Shown piece after piece: positions 62,344 to 64,000 of a stretch of DNA of 64,000 nucleotides. Each line of letters begins with the position of its first letter. Positions within the stretch are counted from its first letter, which is position 1. The notes under the pieces are model-generated. The model was not told the DNA's origin, ran no database searches, and saw only the letters and a program-made list of their open reading frames with translations. Made by a program: the position numbers and the translations under genes. The DNA is from Actinoplanes ianthinogenes (lineage in GTDB: Bacteria > Actinomycetota > Actinomycetes > Mycobacteriales > Micromonosporaceae). Location of the stretch: positions 5,748,001 through 5,812,000 of the forward strand of contig NZ_AP023356.1 of the NCBI RefSeq assembly GCF_018324205.1, given 5' to 3'.

Positions 62344-63839
62344 GTACCCTCACCGCCCTCGCCCGGGCGCAGGCCGTCGCCACCGGGCGGGCGCAGCCGA
62401 TCGCGACCGTGCGCCACCTGCACGTGCACGACCATCCGATGGTGCTGATCCCGCTGGCCATGGCCGGCGAGGCGAACGCGCCGCTCGCGGCGCTCGTCGG
62501 CACCGACCCGGCCGAGCCGGAACTGCTGGTGGTCACCCAGCCCCGGGACCGGGACGAGCGCTTCCGGTTCGCCGACCGGCTCGGACAGATCCTGACCGCG
62601 TACGTCGACTCGTTCACCGACCGGACCGAGGAGATCCCGGTCGACCGGGGCAAGGACGTCCGCACCCGGTACGCCGACGCCCCGCAGCTCTGGGTCCCGA
62701 ACCCGGCCGGCGTCGACTTCCTGCGCCTGTTCGGCCGCTCCACCCGGTTCCGCTCGGTCGACGGCGAGCACCCGGTGCCGATCACCGTGCCGCTGCTCGG
62801 CCGGTGGCTCACCTTCTTTGCCAACAGCGCCGAGGTGCCCGGCTCGTCGTTGCTGCTCAACGCGGTGCAGGCGCTCGGCCTGCACTGGGCCACCGGGCAG
62901 AGCGGAGCCGAGGACGCGCAGCTGGGCGTGCTGCTCGCCTGGATCGAGCAGGGCGCCGCGGCGGCCCGCGCGGTGGAGAACGGCCCGGTCGCCGGCCCGG
63001 CCACCGACCCGGACTTCGACAACAAGGTGCTCGCCCCGCTGATCGAACGGTCCGCCCCGGAGCTGCCCGAGGTGGTGCGCACGCTGCTGCTGCCGACCTG
63101 GGACCGCATGTGGCGAACCCTGAACCTGCTGCGCCGGATGCCGGTGGGCGACCGGGTGCGGCAGCGGTGGGACGGGGACAAGGACGCGTACACGGCGTTC
63201 GCCCAGCACGTCGCGGAGGGCGGGGCCCCGCAGCCCCGCCGTGACGGTGCGGTCGCGGCGGCCGCCCGGTTGCAGCGCCTGGAGAGCGCCGCCTCCCGCT
63301 ACGCGGTGCAGCGCGCCTTCGACGACCCGCTCGTCCTGGCCGAATACCGCCTGGCGGGCGCCGCCTTCGCCGGCACGGTCACCCTGGCCGCCCCGGACCG
63401 CGTCGACGACACCGGCAAACGCCCCGTCCTGCGCCCCCGCATCATGGTCCGCACCGGCGAGCCGGTCCGCGTGGAACCCGGCACCACCCTGACCTCCCCG
63501 TCCCGCCCGTCGCAAAAAGCCCGAGTCGTCTCGGTGACCCGAGTCCACCCCCCGACCGCAGCCCCCTCCCTGCCCGCGTCAGCACCCGCTCCCGCGGCGC
63601 CCCCCTCATCCGCTCTGCCGGCCGGCCCCGACGAGATCGAGTTCGACGTGCTGCTGGAGCTGTCCGGCGGCATGGGCCGCAAGCTGGTCGCGGAACCCGG
63701 CAGCGTCCCCGCCGTCGGCGAACGGCTGGTCCTGACCACCCTGAGCGAAGAGTTCCGCCGCGGCGGCGCCCTCCCCGACCCCGCGGAGACGCCGTGGACC
63801 CACGGTGGCCCGCCGACGTACGAGGAATCACCCGCCTGA
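62340..63839 (+). CDS. Large unknown protein coupled to the Fe-S nuclease
   Basis: 499 aa from TTG 62340, whose second base begins the TGA of the nuclease gene (TTGA overlap). An alpha/beta N-terminal half begins STLTALARAQAVATGRAQPI and has HLHVHDHPMVLIPLAMAGEA near 25-45, an acidic DPDFDNKVLAPLIERSAPEL segment near 220, and a basic helix-rich middle (PTWDRMWRTLNLLRRMPVGD). Residues 400-499 are Pro/Ala linker and a beta segment (EIEFDVLLELSGGMGRKLVA). No P-loop, nuclease or helicase motif. I do not recognise it. A helicase or ATPase gene may follow beyond the edge. Confidence 0.75.
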   Translation: MSTLTALARAQAVATGRAQPIATVRHLHVHDHPMVLIPLAMAGEANAPLAALVGTDPAEPELLVVTQPRDRDERFRFADRLGQILTAYVDSFTDRTEEIPVDRGKDVRTRYADAPQLWVPNPAGVDFLRLFGRSTRFRSVDGEHPVPITVPLLGRWLTFFANSAEVPGSSLLLNAVQALGLHWATGQSGAEDAQLGVLLAWIEQGAAAARAVENGPVAGPATDPDFDNKVLAPLIERSAPELPEVVRTLLLPTWDRMWRTLNLLRRMPVGDRVRQRWDGDKDAYTAFAQHVAEGGAPQPRRDGAVAAAARLQRLESAASRYAVQRAFDDPLVLAEYRLAGAAFAGTVTLAAPDRVDDTGKRPVLRPRIMVRTGEPVRVEPGTTLTSPSRPSQKARVVSVTRVHPPTAAPSLPASAPAPAAPPSSALPAGPDEIEFDVLLELSGGMGRKLVAEPGSVPAVGERLVLTTLSEEFRRGGALPDPAETPWTHGGPPTYEESPA

Positions 63840-64000
63840 CCCGCCGACGGCCCCGGGGCGTGGCCAGCCGGGTGCACGCCGTCCTGGTGATGGGCGAACC
63901 ACCGCGGCCACCGGATTCCGCCCGGATGCCCGCTGGGCGGCCCGGAGTGGGCCGCGGCCTCGCGTGACGTCCCGGGACTGGGCGGAAAGGCGTAGAAAAA
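63840..64000. other. Right-edge stretch with no assignable gene
   Basis: 161 bp after the last stop codon. Short GTG-started frames exist, one open to the edge from about 63964, but none has a ribosome site plus family pattern, so no call is made. Confidence 0.4.

Overview
The window is high-GC actinobacterial chromosome. Gene content points to Micromonosporaceae, most likely Actinoplanes or a close relative: a secA neighbourhood with Rv3235-type and DUF6912-type genes, prfB-ftsE-ftsX-smpB-ssrA synteny, an FxSxx-COOH peptide system, F420-dependent enzymes, and a type IV pilus operon beside chemoreceptor and c-di-GMP genes, as expected of an actinomycete with motile zoospores. This assignment is inference from content; no rRNA or species marker is present.

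Layout. (1) 1-15028, conserved core: a partial GNAT gene, secA, a 29-bp tandem repeat array, small conserved genes, P5C dehydrogenase (pruA), a PadR regulator, prfB, ftsEX, an M23 coiled-coil peptidase, smpB, a membrane-anchored CBM2-like protein and the tmRNA gene. Several genes here have a -10 box 7-8 nt before the start codon and are probably leaderless. (2) 15029 to about 26600, a genomic island entering at the 3' end of ssrA: a large serine recombinase whose frame runs on antisense into ssrA, a 39-aa basic ORF, a damaged FtsK/Tra-type translocase joined to a hemC-like remnant, a visibly lower-GC three-gene Trypco1/trypsin/pseudo-P-loop operon with an uncharacterised third gene, an intact IS701-family element with a CTAA target duplication, and a vapBC module between two copies of a structured repeat. 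(3) 26600-36200, core again: an ECF sigma factor with a membrane partner, pntAB transhydrogenase, DUF2293 protein, a P450, methylthioadenosine phosphorylase, YqgE and tRNA-Ala(GGC) with twin terminators. (4) 36150-40262: a large secreted protein, small membrane and receiver proteins, and an F420-dependent oxidoreductase. (5) 40305-48246: a minus-strand pilus operon pilB-T-C-A-D-M-N-O with a strong hairpin right after pilA. (6) 48309-57851: a GlxA regulator with a divergent MFS gene, STAS protein, FxsT-like NB-ARC/TPR protein, solute-binding lipoprotein, chemoreceptor and GGDEF/EAL protein. (7) 58008-59766: an FxSxx-COOH RiPP precursor with a stand-alone HExxH peptide hydroxylase and no radical-SAM maturase in the window. 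(8) 59926-64000: a YbaB-like pair, DUF427, and a Cas4/RecB-like Fe-S nuclease translationally coupled to a large unknown protein.

The most promising under-described systems are the Trypco1-protease-ATPase operon with its third gene (18932-22534), the FxsA/HExxH pair lacking a linked radical SAM enzyme (58008-59766), and the nuclease pair at the right edge (61219-63839).
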